Shown piece after piece: positions 1 through 11,889 of a stretch of DNA of 64,000 nt (position 1 is its first letter; each line of letters opens with the position of its first letter). The notes under the pieces are model-generated. The model saw only the letters and a program-made list of their open reading frames with translations. It was not told where the DNA came from and ran no database searches. Location: the NCBI GenBank assembly GCA_023053545.1, contig JAKZAN010000207.1, positions 1 to 64,000 on the forward strand, in the 5' to 3' direction. The stretch is from Lepidurus packardi. Lineage: Eukaryota > Arthropoda > Branchiopoda > Notostraca > Triopsidae. The translations under genes were made by a program, and so were the position numbers.

Positions 1-232
1 CCAACCCCAACCCCAACCCCAACCCCAACCCCAACCCCAACCCCAACCCCAACCCCAACCCCAACCCCAACCCCAACCCCAACCCCAACCCCAACCCCAA
101 CCCCAACCCCAACCCCAACCCCAACCCCAACCCCAACCCCAACCCCAACCCCAACCCCAACCCCAACCCCAACCCCAACCCCAACCCCAACCCCAACCCC
201 AACCCCAACCCCAACCCCCAACCCCAACCCCA
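1..232. repeat. Macronuclear telomere, (CCCCAA)n
   Basis: About 38 uninterrupted copies of CCCCAA, with the C-rich strand running 5' to 3' from the left end, as expected for a left chromosome terminus. One irregular unit with five C residues lies near 215-219, close to the inner edge. The junction to unique sequence is abrupt at about 232. The repeat matches the C4A2 telomere known from oligohymenophorean ciliates and differs from the C4A4 repeat of spirotrichs. This shows the contig reaches a true chromosome end. Confidence 0.97.
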
Positions 233-379
233 CTTTGTTGTGAGTTACGATTCTCCCACCAACTTTAAAATATAGAGATAAATATGATCCTCCTAACCAC
301 TAATCAATCTGTTCGTCATGCCATTTAATTAAGCGCAATATTTCAAATCCCATAATTCCCCAAATCAAAACACAATTGC

Positions 380-1678
380 ATGGGAAATATTAAGGCTTTG
401 TCTGCAACAAGACCAAACCAGTACGCCTAGTCTCTCTGTCCCCATTGCAGAAAATAGCCCCTGCTCCTCTGTCTAGAAGACGCATGTGCGGATAATCGCA
501 GGCTATGCTATAGGTGCGACTTCCCCCGCCTTCATCTGTGTCATCGCATGATCGAGGTTGCCGAGTTCTATCATGCGACGTGCATCCGACCCAGCCTACA
601 AAAGATCCTGGCATCTTTGAAGAAGGACATGATCCAAGAGCTAAAGAATGTTTTTAAAAGGAACTATGAGCATGATAGTATAATAAATGAGGCCATTCGT
701 ATGATTGAGGAGCTCGAAATCCCTCCACATATCGCGGAAGGACTCTAAACTCTCCAAAACTCAAAGGAGATGTTCAGCAGCCGTATGATCAGATTTGATG
801 AAGACGTCTTGCTAGAAAACATGAGGATGGTCCAAGATTTCGAGGACAGTATTGCGTGGACTAGCCAATTATTGGAAGTGGCATTCGAGAAGTAGAAATA
901 GGTAAGGATTCTCCTCAAGTCAAAATACGTGGATGAGATGATATGGGACTGGCATCGACTGGGGATTCCGATAAAAAGGGAGCATTATATTGCCCTGCTT
1001 GCGGGTTCTTTGGAGTTCTGGCTGCTGGACAATCATGTGCATAGCGACAAAGTCCGCAACATCAATCATGTGTCTCCTACTTACTCTTCTTACCGTAAGA
1101 GAGCATCGGAGATAAAAGACAATAGTGACTTTAAATGGAATAGGTAGCGCACAGTCGTTCTATACAAGCATCGCTCCGGACTGCCCGCTCCACATCCCTA
1201 AACCATCGACTTCTCGGACTATATTGACAAAATCAAAGTGGAATTTATGAGCAATGAGTCCAAGAGGAAACGCAGATCGAAGCCAGCCACCGAGTGCACG
1301 ATAAGGCTTCCAGCGAGACTCAAGGTATTGAGGATTGAGAATCGAGACCCACGTGTGAAGGTCAGATACGGCGATGAGAAGAATCAACTTTGCGATCTGA
1401 GTCAGTTACCGCGTCTGTGTAGTGTGAGAATCTACGATGTAAACCCCGGCTTTCTGTAGCCCTCTTTCTGGCATGCCGTTTACAGGTGGGCTAAATAGGC
1501 GATGAGGAAAAAAAGCCTGTACGACTTCTCGATTTCTAGTCCTAATTGTTCTTTTCCTAAGAAAGTGAACAGGTGCAGGATTTTGATGAAGCAAGTGCAG
1601 TTGGTGAAGAGACGGGAGCTGCCATCAGCAATCATCGAGGCACTCTACGCCCCTGAAGTGAACAAACAAAGCAAATGA
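380..1678 (+). CDS. Subtelomeric zinc-binding protein of unknown function
   Basis: Single-exon gene of 432 residues, read with TAA/TAG as Glu and ending at TGA. It starts only ~150 bases from the telomere. The N-terminus has closely spaced Cys/His residues (C20, C23, C31, C36, C43, C46, H52, C54, H55), consistent with a B-box- or RING-like zinc module. A long charged, probably helical region follows (about residues 60-200), then a basic C-terminal half rich in Lys/Arg. The family is not recognised. The ATG at 380 was chosen because it captures the whole Cys/His cluster; the later ATG at 548 would lose it. Subtelomeric position raises the possibility of a multicopy family. Confidence 0.7.
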
Positions 1679-1840
1679 ATAGAAAGTTCGATTTGTGGAA
1701 AACACACATTATTGTCAGACAAGGTATTCTTAATTTGACGCAGAGATAGAAAGAATATATATCGACATTTATAAAATCCCACTTTTTAATTCGCTTCCGT
1801 ATAAGTACAAACAGAATAACCCATAATCAATAGTAGAACA

Positions 1841-2524
1841 ATGAAACTCAAAACCTCCTTCGCGGCGACTGCACTCCTCTTGGCTTGTTTCCAGACAGTG
1901 TCGGCCGATGTTTCGCCTACTCCAACACCAAAACCTGTGATCTCCATTCCTGAAACACAACCTAATACTCCTCTAGAGACACATTCCATCACTTAATCGC
2001 CTAAAACAACAGATGGTTCTCGCTTAGCTAATGCAACAGCACCACACATCTAACCCCTGGCAATCACTCCTGAAAAATCTGAGCCAGTTAAAGTCATAAA
2101 CACCATCAAGAGAAAAACACATTAGAAACATCATCACGCCCACCATAAGACCCACCATAAAAGGAAGACACACAAAAGAATAAAACACGAGGAATAGCTG
2201 AGGCAGACTAAGTAACTGCATTCTCATCACCACAAGGGCCACTAATCTAAGCTGATAGTCGAAGGACATGAAAAGATCGCGCATAAAATGCCGAAGAGGC
2301 ATGGGAAGAACAGAGTGACGGTATGGCTATAGGGAGCTGTGGGGATAGCATTGGTGGCGATGCTGATGATGCTGATCCATTACGGGCCAGGATTCACAGA
2401 GATGTGGAAGTTATTCAAGGTAGGGGGCTGGGGGAAAACCTAAGCGAAAGGATACAGCGAGGAAGGAAGGGAGAGTACATCTGACTTCAACCCCTAATCG
2501 GTGAATATTAAGTAGTCTGGGTGA
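1841..2524 (+). CDS. His-rich single-pass membrane protein
   Basis: 227 residues in one exon. An N-terminal signal peptide (about 1-22, Leu/Ala-rich) is followed by a Thr/Pro-rich stretch, a strongly basic His/Lys region (about 90-145, many HH and HK pairs) and one hydrophobic helix (about 165-185). The tail is short and Ser/Glu-rich. This predicts a type I membrane protein whose lumenal or outside part could bind metal or acidic polymers through its histidines. No family is recognised. Internal TAA/TAG codons are frequent and the gene ends at TGA. Confidence 0.75.
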
Positions 2525-2719
2525 TCTGGTTATTGTATATGCACGATTAGCTTCGTTATTTGAGAAGAATAGCGTGGATGGGGGATTAGCAAACAGGGAG
2601 GGCGGGTCACTGGATTTTTGTTTAGCTAAAGCTATTCAGAACAATCTTTCTTGGTCCTGCGATAATTGACAAAGGATTATTGAATTTGTATTACTCTGCA
2701 CTCCCCAATTTTTGAAAAC

Positions 2720-3812
2720 ATGTACAATAGGGAACGCGACTCCTCCCATCTCTCCAGCTACTCCCAGCCCAAACCCTCCTCCAACCCCAATTTATTCATC
2801 CGCCACTCCGACAAGTATGCAGACATACTCAAACGAGCCCTGGATTCCTCTACTTCCCAAAACCGAACACTCCCCACTAAACCATTGACCTAGAACTCCC
2901 TCCACGATCTAAACAAACCCGTGCCGCCTCCTGTCCTGATCTCCGGCAAATCTCTGGGCCTGGGTGCCTACTCCAACGTCTACCTGGTCTGCGAGTAGAA
3001 AACCAAGACAATCTACGCACAAAAGATCGTCCCGAAATCGATCATCGCTAAGCATAAATAATCTCTGTTGGAGTAAATCCGCATCCACCTCCGTCTGCGA
3101 CACGAAAACATTATCAACTTGTACCACTTCTACGTGGAAGATGAGAAGCTCAAGTTCCTCATGGAATTCGCAGAGAAGACTCTGTACACTTATCTAAAAG
3201 AGAAAGGCGGTAGGCTGCCAGAAAAATAGGCACTTTTCATCATCAAACAGGTGCTGCAGGGCCTCAAGTACCTGCATGGGCAGGGAGTGACACATCGCGA
3301 CCTGAAACTGGAGAACGTCCTTGTAGCCTTTTCGGTAACCCCTTTTGCTGACTTTTTGCAATGAATTAAAAATAGGCAGTACGCAGATGGATAATAAAGT
3401 TAGGGAAAATGATATCAAAATTTGTGACTTCGGCTGTGCTAAACGAGGCAAGAACTTCGACTCCAAAGAGCTGGTGGGCACTATCGACTACCTGTCGCCT
3501 GAAGTGGCATTGTGCGCGAGCTACACCCATAAAACTGATATCTGGGCGGCAGGGGTGCTTCTGTACGAGCTGATATACGGGGCCACTTTCATGGCCAACA
3601 TCCGCGAGAGCGAGAAATACACCTATCTTATGAAAGTAACTCTATCAGTTTGCGTAAAATGACAGCTTAGACCAGAGCAAGACTTGCATTACCCCAACGC
3701 ATCAGCGGAACTACGCAGCCTGTTCGGGAGGATGCTAGCAGTGTAGTCGAAACGGGAGGAGGCCGAGAAGCTGCTTTGCGACAAGGTATTCTCCTAATTA
3801 CGAGGGGAGTGA
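2720..3812 (+). CDS. Aurora-type serine/threonine protein kinase
   Basis: Exons 2720-3322, 3387-3635 and 3666-3812 give 332 residues. The kinase has a Gly-rich loop ([10 protein letters not shown]), VAIK-type lysine (AQK), HRDLKLEN catalytic loop, [12 protein letters not shown] segment and DIWAAGV helix F. The spacing and the GT-DYL-PE signature are closest to Aurora kinases, which act in mitosis and cilium disassembly. TAA encodes the conserved Glu of helix C (LLEEIRI). The activation-loop Thr pair of Aurora (TTLCGT) is replaced by Lys-Glu (KELVGT), so activation by phosphorylation there is unlikely. No regulatory domain follows the catalytic domain. A divergent polo- or PKA-like kinase is the alternative. 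Confidence 0.88.
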
Positions 3813-4066
3813 GCGAGGAGCCAGTCTTGATCCAAGAATGTGGGCCATCGAGACACGTGCACATTTGTTGCATATTTTGGATATATCTTCTAACCGTTTC
3901 ACCTAAATTTCCTTCCCAATTTTAGAGTAGCTACTGTAAATCAAAAAAGAAGAAGAACAAGACGAATCACAAATTCTGTCTACCTTATCTAATCATGTTT
4001 GAGACAAGATCTATTTTTTTTATCATTTTTTACTAAATTACTGACTAATCTTAATATTGTGTCTCC

Positions 4067-4872
4067 ATGTCCCTCTCCAAGAACAAGGAAAACCACAAGC
4101 CTCCTGTCAAAACGGTATCTCGCAAGACCATGTAACAGTACCCTCTTTGACTCTCTCTCTTAATGATCATCGTCACAGGGCCCAGCTCCTAGAAGAAGCA
4201 CACAAGGGGTTCGCCTATGAGGTACTCGAACTCGAAATATCTCTCGAAGACGAAAACCTCAAAAACGATAACAAACTTGAAGAAATCACTAAGCTCATCC
4301 AACTGTACATGGTAGGAGTAGAGGTCATGTAGTGCGCAGAAGATCCGCGCTTCAAGTATTTCAGCAAGAAGCTGCAGGGTCTGATGCTCAAGAAGCCAGT
4401 ATTCGAGCAGCTCTGCCGCAACTCAGCCAAGCACAACAATAGTCCCACGCAGAGGGGCCCGGAGGTCATGAATGAGTATATGCTATCCCCCAAAGAGAAG
4501 GAGGAAAAGATTGTGGCCCATCAGATCCAGATGTTCTACACCCAGGAACAGTCGCAGAAGCAGAAGATTAGGTAGCTCTAGGAGGCAGAGAAGAAAATTG
4601 AAAAGAACCAGGATACTATTTCTAACAACCTCAAAAAGCAGGAAAACAGTATCCGCGAGCGAATAAAGCAGCGGAAAATGCGTTCCGAAACTTCCAGCAA
4701 CAAAAACTTCGACGCACTCGGCAACCGCCAGAGTCCAGCCAAGGACAAAGAGGATCGTCTGAACGACGAGTACTTCCAGGATCAGACTGCAACCAAGATC
4801 GGAAAAGGGGATAAACAACGTCTGAACTTCGTGACAACATCACGTCATGGCAAGGGTTAGTACGATATATGA
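4067..4872 (+). CDS. Charged coiled-coil protein, function unknown
   Basis: Exons 4067-4114 and 4186-4872 give 244 residues. The acceptor at 4185 was chosen because it keeps the long downstream frame open. A short basic N-terminus is followed by a Leu/Glu-rich helical part and a strongly charged coiled coil (about residues 130-205, many Gln, Glu and Lys), then an Asn/Asp-rich tail. There is no signal peptide or membrane segment. Composition resembles cytoskeletal or basal-body proteins, but no family is recognised. Confidence 0.7.
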
Positions 4873-5092
4873 TACTGTTATGTACTTTAGTGATGAATTT
4901 CTCTTCAATCCTGCACGCATGAGCCGGTCATCTGCCTCTGTTAGAGAGGGGCATCGAGAAGCCGGCATTAACCTAGACTTGAGTGAATTCATGAGGTTGG
5001 TTTGTTTTAATTTGTTTAGATGACACGCAAGCACATATTAAACAACAGAAAAGTATAATATCTATTTAATAGGCCCTGACTATAACTCCACC

Positions 5093-5696
5093 ATGGCCGA
5101 CGACAAGTCCAGAAACTAGCCCAAATAGATCAATTGGCAGGAGTTTAACTACCCGCCTTTCATCAACGTCATCCACTTCTCGCCCTCTTAACTCCCTCCT
5201 GAAAATAAGCAAGTCGTTCTCCTGCTTTTCGCTGCACACATCATGATCGTCATCATCGGCATCCTCAACTTCATCGATTGCTGCATACAGGCTTCTGCTG
5301 GCCTCGGAGGCATACGCATATTGTACTCGGTGCTGTTCATCCTGCTCTTCAGCCCTGTCACCTTGTTCCTCTTCTATAGAGGTAAGCACCTCCCCTCACT
5401 TATTCGTAGGCTACACCGGAATCTGCAAATAGAAGTCCCTCCTCGGCATGTACATGTATCTGCAGCCTGTATTCATCATCCTGTGGGTCGTGTTCGCAAT
5501 CGTCGACTTCCTCGGCTTCAATGGGTTCATCCGTGTGAGCGAGCTGTTCAAACTGGGCCAGGGAGGGGCAGGCGGCCTAGCGCTAATCTAGTCTATGCTG
5601 TTCCTGCTGGACGCCCTGCTGTCGAGCTACCTGTACTACAAGGTATGCCAGCTGAGGAGCAGTCTGCGCGACAAACTGATAACAAGCATCATCTGA
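5093..5696 (+). CDS. Four-helix membrane protein, SCAMP-like
   Basis: Exons 5093-5381 and 5410-5696 (intron only 28 nt) give 191 residues. Four hydrophobic helices follow a soluble N-terminus containing NYPPFINVIHF. The order and spacing resemble secretory carrier membrane proteins: an NFPPF-like lead, a helical hairpin ending in an aromatic/basic loop (FLFYRGYTG), then a second hairpin. SCAMPs work in vesicle recycling and fusion. Sequence similarity is weak, so the family call is tentative; a generic tetraspan protein is the alternative. Confidence 0.6.
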
Positions 5697-5811
5697 GATT
5701 AGTATAACTCTTTCTCTTGCCATTCCTCGAGTTAATATCTATTGTTGTCCTATAGTTTTTTGCCAAAAATACTATAGACAAGTTTAAAGGTTATAGTATT
5801 ATGTAAAAAAT

Positions 5812-5884
5812 CGCTCACGGGTGGGTTTGAACCACCGACCTTTCGGTTAACAGCCGAGCGCTCTACCGACTGAGCTACGCGAGC
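5812..5884 (-). tRNA. tRNA-Asn (GTT)
   Basis: A 73-nt cloverleaf on the minus strand. The 7-bp acceptor stem is GCTCGCG/CGTGAGC with discriminator G. There is a standard D arm (TAGCTCAGTCGGTAGAGC), anticodon loop CTGTTAA with anticodon GTT, and a T arm with TTCAAAC. No intron and no encoded CCA. It lies between convergent genes. It is the only tRNA found here; no tRNA with anticodon CTA or TTA, needed to read UAG/UAA as Glu, is present in the window. Confidence 0.97.
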
Positions 5885-6175
5885 ATTACACTCTCGAGGG
5901 TTCAAACAAGTAGAAGTGTTTTGGACACGAGGCTTGGTTGACTAAAATGCATGAAACCTAATCCCCAAACAAGTGAGACCCGTTGAAATCCTCCCTCGTA
6001 AAGTGAAGACCATAGCTATGAAATAAAAGCATGTTTTTGCATTATTTATTTTGATCTGTCATATACTATAGGTTTGTCTTTACACTATAGTGATTCTTAA
6101 TTACAAATATGCTAAGTATGTTCCCGCTCAGAGGAGGTTGGTTAATATTAGACGGAACTTATATTGAAGCATGCA

Positions 6176-7720
6176 TCACCTTGGGTATTTCCTGATCAAA
6201 CTCTTGATCCCTTCCAAAGCTTTCAGTTTCCGCTCTACACTCTTATTCTGCAAGTATGCTTGTTCAGTCTTTCTGAATGACTCCTACTGAAGAGTCTTCT
6301 GCGCCACCTGCGACACGAACGATTCCTCTTTCCACCTCTCCAACTCACGCTTCAGCTCTGCGTTCCGCTGTTTCTTCTCGCTAATCTTCTCTTCTGCTTT
6401 GCCAACCTTGTCCTACAACTTCCCAACCTATTCTTTCAGATGCTTGTTTTCCATTTCCAGCAAGTTGTTCGTTTATTTAAGCTTCGTGATGGTCTTTTCA
6501 GACTCATCGAGTCTTTCCATCAACATAATCTTATCAGTCTTATCCTGGTGGAGCTTTGGCTCTAAATTGTGTTTAAGGAAACGCTCTTCTTTGTCCTTCC
6601 GCATGAGCTCTTCTCGTAGGAGGTTATACTGCTTGTCCAGGTTATGCCTATAGATAGCCTTTTCAGCCGCGAGTCTCTCCAGCTCATCACCATACGTAGA
6701 GTTCTGGAACCTGAGCTCTTGGTTGTGTTTCCTGAGCTCTTCTTTCTCTTTGATACTGTTCTCCAGCCTCTGGGTACTGGCGTCAAACAATCGTTTGAGT
6801 TCCTCCACGCGCTCGTTCAGTTTCGTAGTTATTAGACTATTCTCTATCTTCAGATGTTTGACTTCTGCTTCTAACTCCACTATGCTGTGCCTCAACTGTT
6901 CTACTGTCTGGTTCTTCTTTCTCAGCTTTTACTCGTACTTCAGGATGATCTTTTATCTGTCAACTGCTTGCGACTGCTGATCTCCATCTATGTAGCTGCC
7001 CTCGTTCTCGACACGGAAACTACTTTTAGTGTACACATGATCTTTACGGACCTTCTCTAAATCCTCAAGTTGATCAGTGATCTTGCCGAGTCTCCTTTTA
7101 AGATCTTAAATTTCCTGGTCTTTTTTAGAGTTGGTCCTTTCGAGCTCGTCGATTGTATCTTTTAGCTTCCTTTTATTATGGACTTACCGTGCGTAGTCTT
7201 CTTTGAGTTACTTCAGGTTATCAGAAAGGTACGATAGTTCCATTCTATTGTTTTTGAAACTCTGGTCATTGCTTTTCTGCGTCTTCAGTTTCGAATGTAA
7301 GGGCGCCATCTCTTCCGAAGAGGAAGAAACTGAATCGTCTTCGTTCAACGTGATCTTCTTATTATTCACATGAGAGGAGTGTTTGGAACTGAAGTTGCCT
7401 GCCGATAGGCTTTTAGCAAGAGTAATGGATGAAGGATGTTCCACGGGCGTGGGATTTTTATTTCTGGGGTGACATCGCTGGGGGTCTGGGCTCTTGAGGA
7501 GGATACGATAGTCGCGGAGCTTCTGTCTTGCTAGTTTATCGCACTTGGCTGCAAGCTGCGAGAGTTCTTCTTGACGTTTGGATTCGTTGAGAGAATTATG
7601 TAGTATTTTGAGGCGGGTGTGAAGGGAGTGGACTTCAGCATAGGAGGATGCATGATTAATGTCCTGGAAGATTTGTTCGAGCTGCTTGAGTGTTTTCTTG
7701 GGGTTGAAGGGTGTGGCCAT
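6176..7720 (-). CDS. Long coiled-coil protein, probably cytoskeletal or basal body
   Basis: 514 residues in one exon on the minus strand, with many TAA/TAG codons read as Glu and a TGA stop. A short basic N-terminal region (about 1-90) is followed by a Ser-rich linker (about 90-160). Nearly continuous heptads rich in Glu, Lys, Leu and Arg follow (about 165-510), typical of a parallel coiled coil. The Glu-rich heptads read naturally only if TAA/TAG are Glu. No domain identifies a family; centrosomal or ciliary rootlet-type proteins look similar. Confidence 0.85.
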
Positions 7721-8006
7721 TTTCGGATACCGATGGATAATTGTGTGTTGCGACAGAAGTGGAATATTCTGGTGTAGTGCTGTTGTTTATGTTGTAAGTT
7801 TTTATTTGAAGTCGCGTTCTACAAGCCTTCTGCAGATATTTGAACAGAGAGTATTGTTTCCTTAGTCCAGATTATTGGTCTGACCCTTTAGCAATGTCTT
7901 CAAGCAAAAAATACTATACTTTCTTCACTATTCTTCGCATATAGACACATTTTCCATACCAAAGCTTCTATTGCTCCAGAATATCCACCCATACCCATAC
8001 CCTAAT

Positions 8007-9856
8007 ATGGCTTTCGTCAGCGAGTCTCCACGGCAACTCAAATACCCCAAGCCTGTTAACCCTGCCATTGGGCCTGGTAATTCACAAACCTTACCCAATT
8101 CTCTGCATAGGTTCTTATGACTCCGGGGCAACACATTTTACTGAAAAATCATATGCACCCTTCCTCTCAACTTCCTCGAAACTTAGTGATAATAATGTCA
8201 AAAAGTCCTAGTCGCCGGGGCCTGGAGCTTACTAAGCTACAAGCATTTACTACAAGCCTGTCGAGTATGTCTTAGAAGAAGAAGAAAAAATAAGGCTAAT
8301 TTCCCTGAAGAAACCGAACTGTAACTTTTTGTCGAAAGTGCAGAGATTTAAGAACTCAAGCAGCGCCGTGCCCGGCCCAGGCTCATAGTAAAACACCAGA
8401 TCTGTATTTAATCGCAAATTTTGGTTGATGTTGTTTTTAGTGATTTTGATCCGTAAGGGCACCGTCGTAGTGAGTCTTTAAAGAAGAAGTTCTAGCTCAA
8501 AAAGAGAATGAATTCTGAACTTCTGGGGTTGCTTCTACATAACCGCCAGCCTATACCAACGATTCCGGCCGAGTCCCAGAAGTATGGCTATACCTAAGGG
8601 CCTGAACATCAGTTGATCAGCATTGACAAGAAACATCAGAAGATACTGCCCAAAGACAAGACGATCGAATCCGATGTAAACGAAACCATGACCAGCCTCA
8701 TCGGCTGCCGAAAGCAAAGGAGTTACGATAATATCGAGAAGCGGTTTATTAACTTCACCAAGAAGATTCTGGAAGAAGAAGTAGAAGTGCCTGATGAGAT
8801 TCTAAGTCAACCCACATTGAAGAATTGTTCAACAGTGTCTTCTTCACCAAGGGTTCGGAAACCAGCTGCACCTAAAGTCATCAAAAGCCCATTGAACACA
8901 AGGGAACAGGAGACCCTTCACAAGATTGTGGCTTAGAATTTCCCCAGCACATCTCCAGGCCCAGGTTCCTACTCGCTTACCAACAAAAAACGGACCTCCA
9001 AGGCAGAAAGGTTTCAATTTTTCGGTTCCTCATCTGTGCGCTTTACTAATTAAAATTCAAGTAGCTCAACTGAGCTAAGCAGTGCTGGGCAATCACGCGT
9101 AAAGTTCCATAACCTACTGCTCACAGAGCCTTCTAAGGGGAAAAATAAGATCTAAAGCTTCGGAAAAGATAAAAGAGAACTCTTCCCCCATTTAAAGAAA
9201 TGGTGGGAAATTCAGCTTGGGCCTGGATCGTATGAACCTACTCCCGAAATGGTCAAGAGGAAGGCACCTGGTACAGTTATTCCCAAGTAAGCTCGGTTCA
9301 AGGTCAGAGATCCTGAAGTGCCTCCTCCAGGAGCTTATACGAAAGATGCAGGAATTGATGAGATTATCGATAAGACTGTTTCGCCTAAGCCTACCAAGCG
9401 AACAGAGGAGGATAGGTTCAAGATGAAGCTGGACGAATACAAGTAGAATTTAGGCCCCAATTCTTATGACCTGTCGAAGTCTATGATGGCTGCTAAGTTA
9501 CGCAGGTTCGAGATCAATAGTTTCCCTCCTTTCGGCTCTTTGAAGGAACGCTTCAACTATGGCTAAGCGCGAGAGAGTACTCCTCAACAACAAAGCTGCT
9601 AGTGCGAGAAAAAGGACTCACAGACGAAGGACTCGCAGGCGAAGAACAACAGGCAATAGAAAGATAGCTACGAGAACCAGTCTTTTATGTCAACGTGTGG
9701 AAGATTTTCGGATAAGCAGCCAGCTAGCATCTTAGGTCCTGGAGTAAACCTTCCATAATTAAACCCATACTTACCCATAATTTAAATGGTCTCTAGAAAT
9801 ACGAACCCAACAATTCGCTGATACGTCCTTCTTACAACGTGAAGTACAGAAAATGA
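8007..9856 (+). CDS. SHIPPO / sperm-tail PG-rich repeat protein
   Basis: Exons 8007-8076, 8111-8387, 8441-9743 and 9797-9856 give 569 residues. At least seven PG-rich repeats are visible (GPGSYD, PGPGAYE, PGPGSYDFDP, PGPGSY, LGPGSYEP, PPPGAY, GPNSYD, GPGKYEP). Three introns interrupt a GPG-x-Y motif exactly, which fixed the splice sites. The start MAFVSESPRQLKYP matches the short lead of this family. SHIPPO-repeat proteins bind microtubules in cilia and sperm tails, including inner-lumen proteins of doublets. A second, divergent member lies at 36255-37802. Confidence 0.9.
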
Positions 9857-10143
9857 GTGTCTGCTTTAGTTGGAATGGGGAGAGAATTAGGACAGGTCGG
9901 GTGACAATGACTCGAGCGGGTATAACGATCTCTTCTGCAAGCCTTTTCGAACCTTCCATAAATATGTATATTCAGTAATGTGTATTGCAAGGATTCCAGT
10001 ACATCACACGCTGTTTTCTGTCAAGCGAAGAAATTAATCTACTGCTTTATCCAGTCAGCAAAATACTTAATTGCGTATTATTTCGAAAGTATACGAATCA
10101 CAAATAGACCATCCATAATTGGCTCCAAGACTCATAATCCTTG

Positions 10144-11218
10144 ATGCTGCTCTTCAAACCACTCTACAACAAGGTCATCGAGGCTATCGTGCGCCCACCC
10201 CGTTCCCATTACGACATAGAAGATCTTGGTAAAATTACTCCTTTTCTAACCAGCCATAACGCTCCCAGGACCAGCAAAATTCAGAATCGAACAATAGGTT
10301 TTCATCCGGACCGACTTCATCATCAACGGCCACGATAATAACTACCAAATCCATGGAAGCCTGTTCCGCAGACTAGAAAAATAGATATTCGAGAGTCAGG
10401 AATGTCTGGTCTACCTCCATGGAAACATCGGATCCAGAATATCAGGAGTCGAGATGATTGAAGCCGTGCTTACACAGGGGATGAGTCTCGTCATCTTCGA
10501 TTTCGGAGGATGTGGCATGTCCACCGGTGCTCACGTTACTGTCGGTTTCAACGAAAGAGAGGATGTGAAATCGGTGCTAGACTATTTAAGAAAGCAGGAG
10601 AACATTTCGAACTTCATACTCTGGGGTCGAAGTATGGGGGCAGTTGCTGCCATCTATTATAAGGCTCTTTATCAGGATCCTCAGATCAAGGGTTTGGTCT
10701 TAGATAGCCCTTACAGCGACTTCACCTCTCTCTGTTTCGAGTTAGTTGACAGGTCACCAATACCCAATTTCATAGGAAAGTCGGTCGTTTCGGCTATACA
10801 ATAACCACTAACCTAGCGTGTCGGCTTCAATCCTTTCGGACTGTACCCAATCAACTATATCTCGAACATCACGGTTCCAACATTCTTCATCACAAGCTAG
10901 CAGGATGAGATCGTCAACCAGTCCCACGTGAAACAGTACTTCGGGCGTTCGGGAGCCATGTTCAAAAGTATCGAAGTATTGAAAGGTGGTCACAATAACC
11001 GAAGAAGCAATTAACAAGTGTAGGCAGTGCTAAAATGGCTGCGCATGCACACAAACAAACAATATATCGGGGAGGACTGCGAAGTATCTCTATAGATAAT
11101 GAGTCAAGTGGGCGAAATCAAAAGTCTGGACAGAAAGGAGTTCAAGATGCTGAGCGATACAATCGACAGCATCCGAGAAGAGTTGAGGGAGATGCAGATT
11201 GAGGCGCCAACAACATGA
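10144..11218 (+). CDS. Alpha/beta hydrolase, ABHD17-like
   Basis: Exons 10144-10228 and 10275-11218 give 342 residues. The fold shows the oxyanion strand (YLHGNIGSR), a GCG-S turn, nucleophile elbow GRSMGA with Ser148, acid Asp239 (EQDEIV) and His268 (GGHNN). This order and spacing match ABHD17/FAM108-type serine hydrolases, known as depalmitoylases. The animal enzymes carry an N-terminal Cys cluster for membrane attachment, which is absent here, so this copy may be soluble. A charged C-terminal extension follows the hydrolase. The short N-terminal exon carries an RPPRSHY motif typical of the family. Confidence 0.9.
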
Positions 11219-11300
11219 CACGGACAGTGATATACTACAACTTTACTTGTTTTTTGCGATTTGAACACAATACTTTGCACAGATTTAGATAGTTGATGGC

Positions 11301-11889
11301 TCAGGAAGATAAAGATTCTATTTGGGATATCCTTCGCTCCACCTGCTGTATGAGTCTTTCCTTCTCCTGGTAGTTTAGCAGCAGATGTGCGTACTTTTTC
11401 TGCAGAGGGATCAGCTATTTGGTTATTACGTTCCGGTACTATTGGTTTTCCTCCTAGAGTCTTTTTATGATCATCGATTCTTCTTCTTGCTAATCACTCT
11501 GCCGCTCTGTTTTGCTTTTCATGATCAGTGCTGAGTCGGTTAGAATTGAAAGATCTCCCACCAGAGCTAGTTTTTTCTTCCTAGCATGGGATGTAGCATT
11601 AGTGGACTCGTTCATGCGAGCCTTGGAACGCTCAGTATTCGACTCTGGGTTCAGAGAATAGGCAGACAGGGTGAAGGGTGTCTTTCGGGGAACGCTATCG
11701 TAGAGGAGTACTCGTTTATGGGTCATGTTGAGAGATTCAGAGACTGTGGTATTTAAGCATGCGGGGGTGTCGAACTTGGTACTTGGCTTTGGAATAGCGC
11801 CGAAGGGATGAGCTGTTATAGTGGCGGGAGCGTATTTAGTGGACGAGCTCAGTACCGGGAGCAGGTTTGTCGCAGCAAAATGCAATCAT
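11301..11889 (-). CDS. Small basic protein with C-terminal coiled coil
   Basis: Exons (minus strand) 11856-11889 and 11301-11812 give 181 residues. The 43-nt intron was inferred because a TGA lies directly before the long frame, and a clean GT-AG intron joins an upstream ATG to it. The N-terminal half is Ser/Thr/Pro-rich. Residues about 125-180 form a Glu/Gln/Leu-rich helix likely to be a coiled coil. No family is recognised. It is convergent with the ABHD17-like gene, with ~80 bases between stops. Confidence 0.65.

Noticed and set aside
3323-3376. Kinase intron ending at the earlier AG (3376)
   Set aside because: That acceptor shifts the frame away from DFG; the AG at 3386 gives an in-frame LENVLMDN join.
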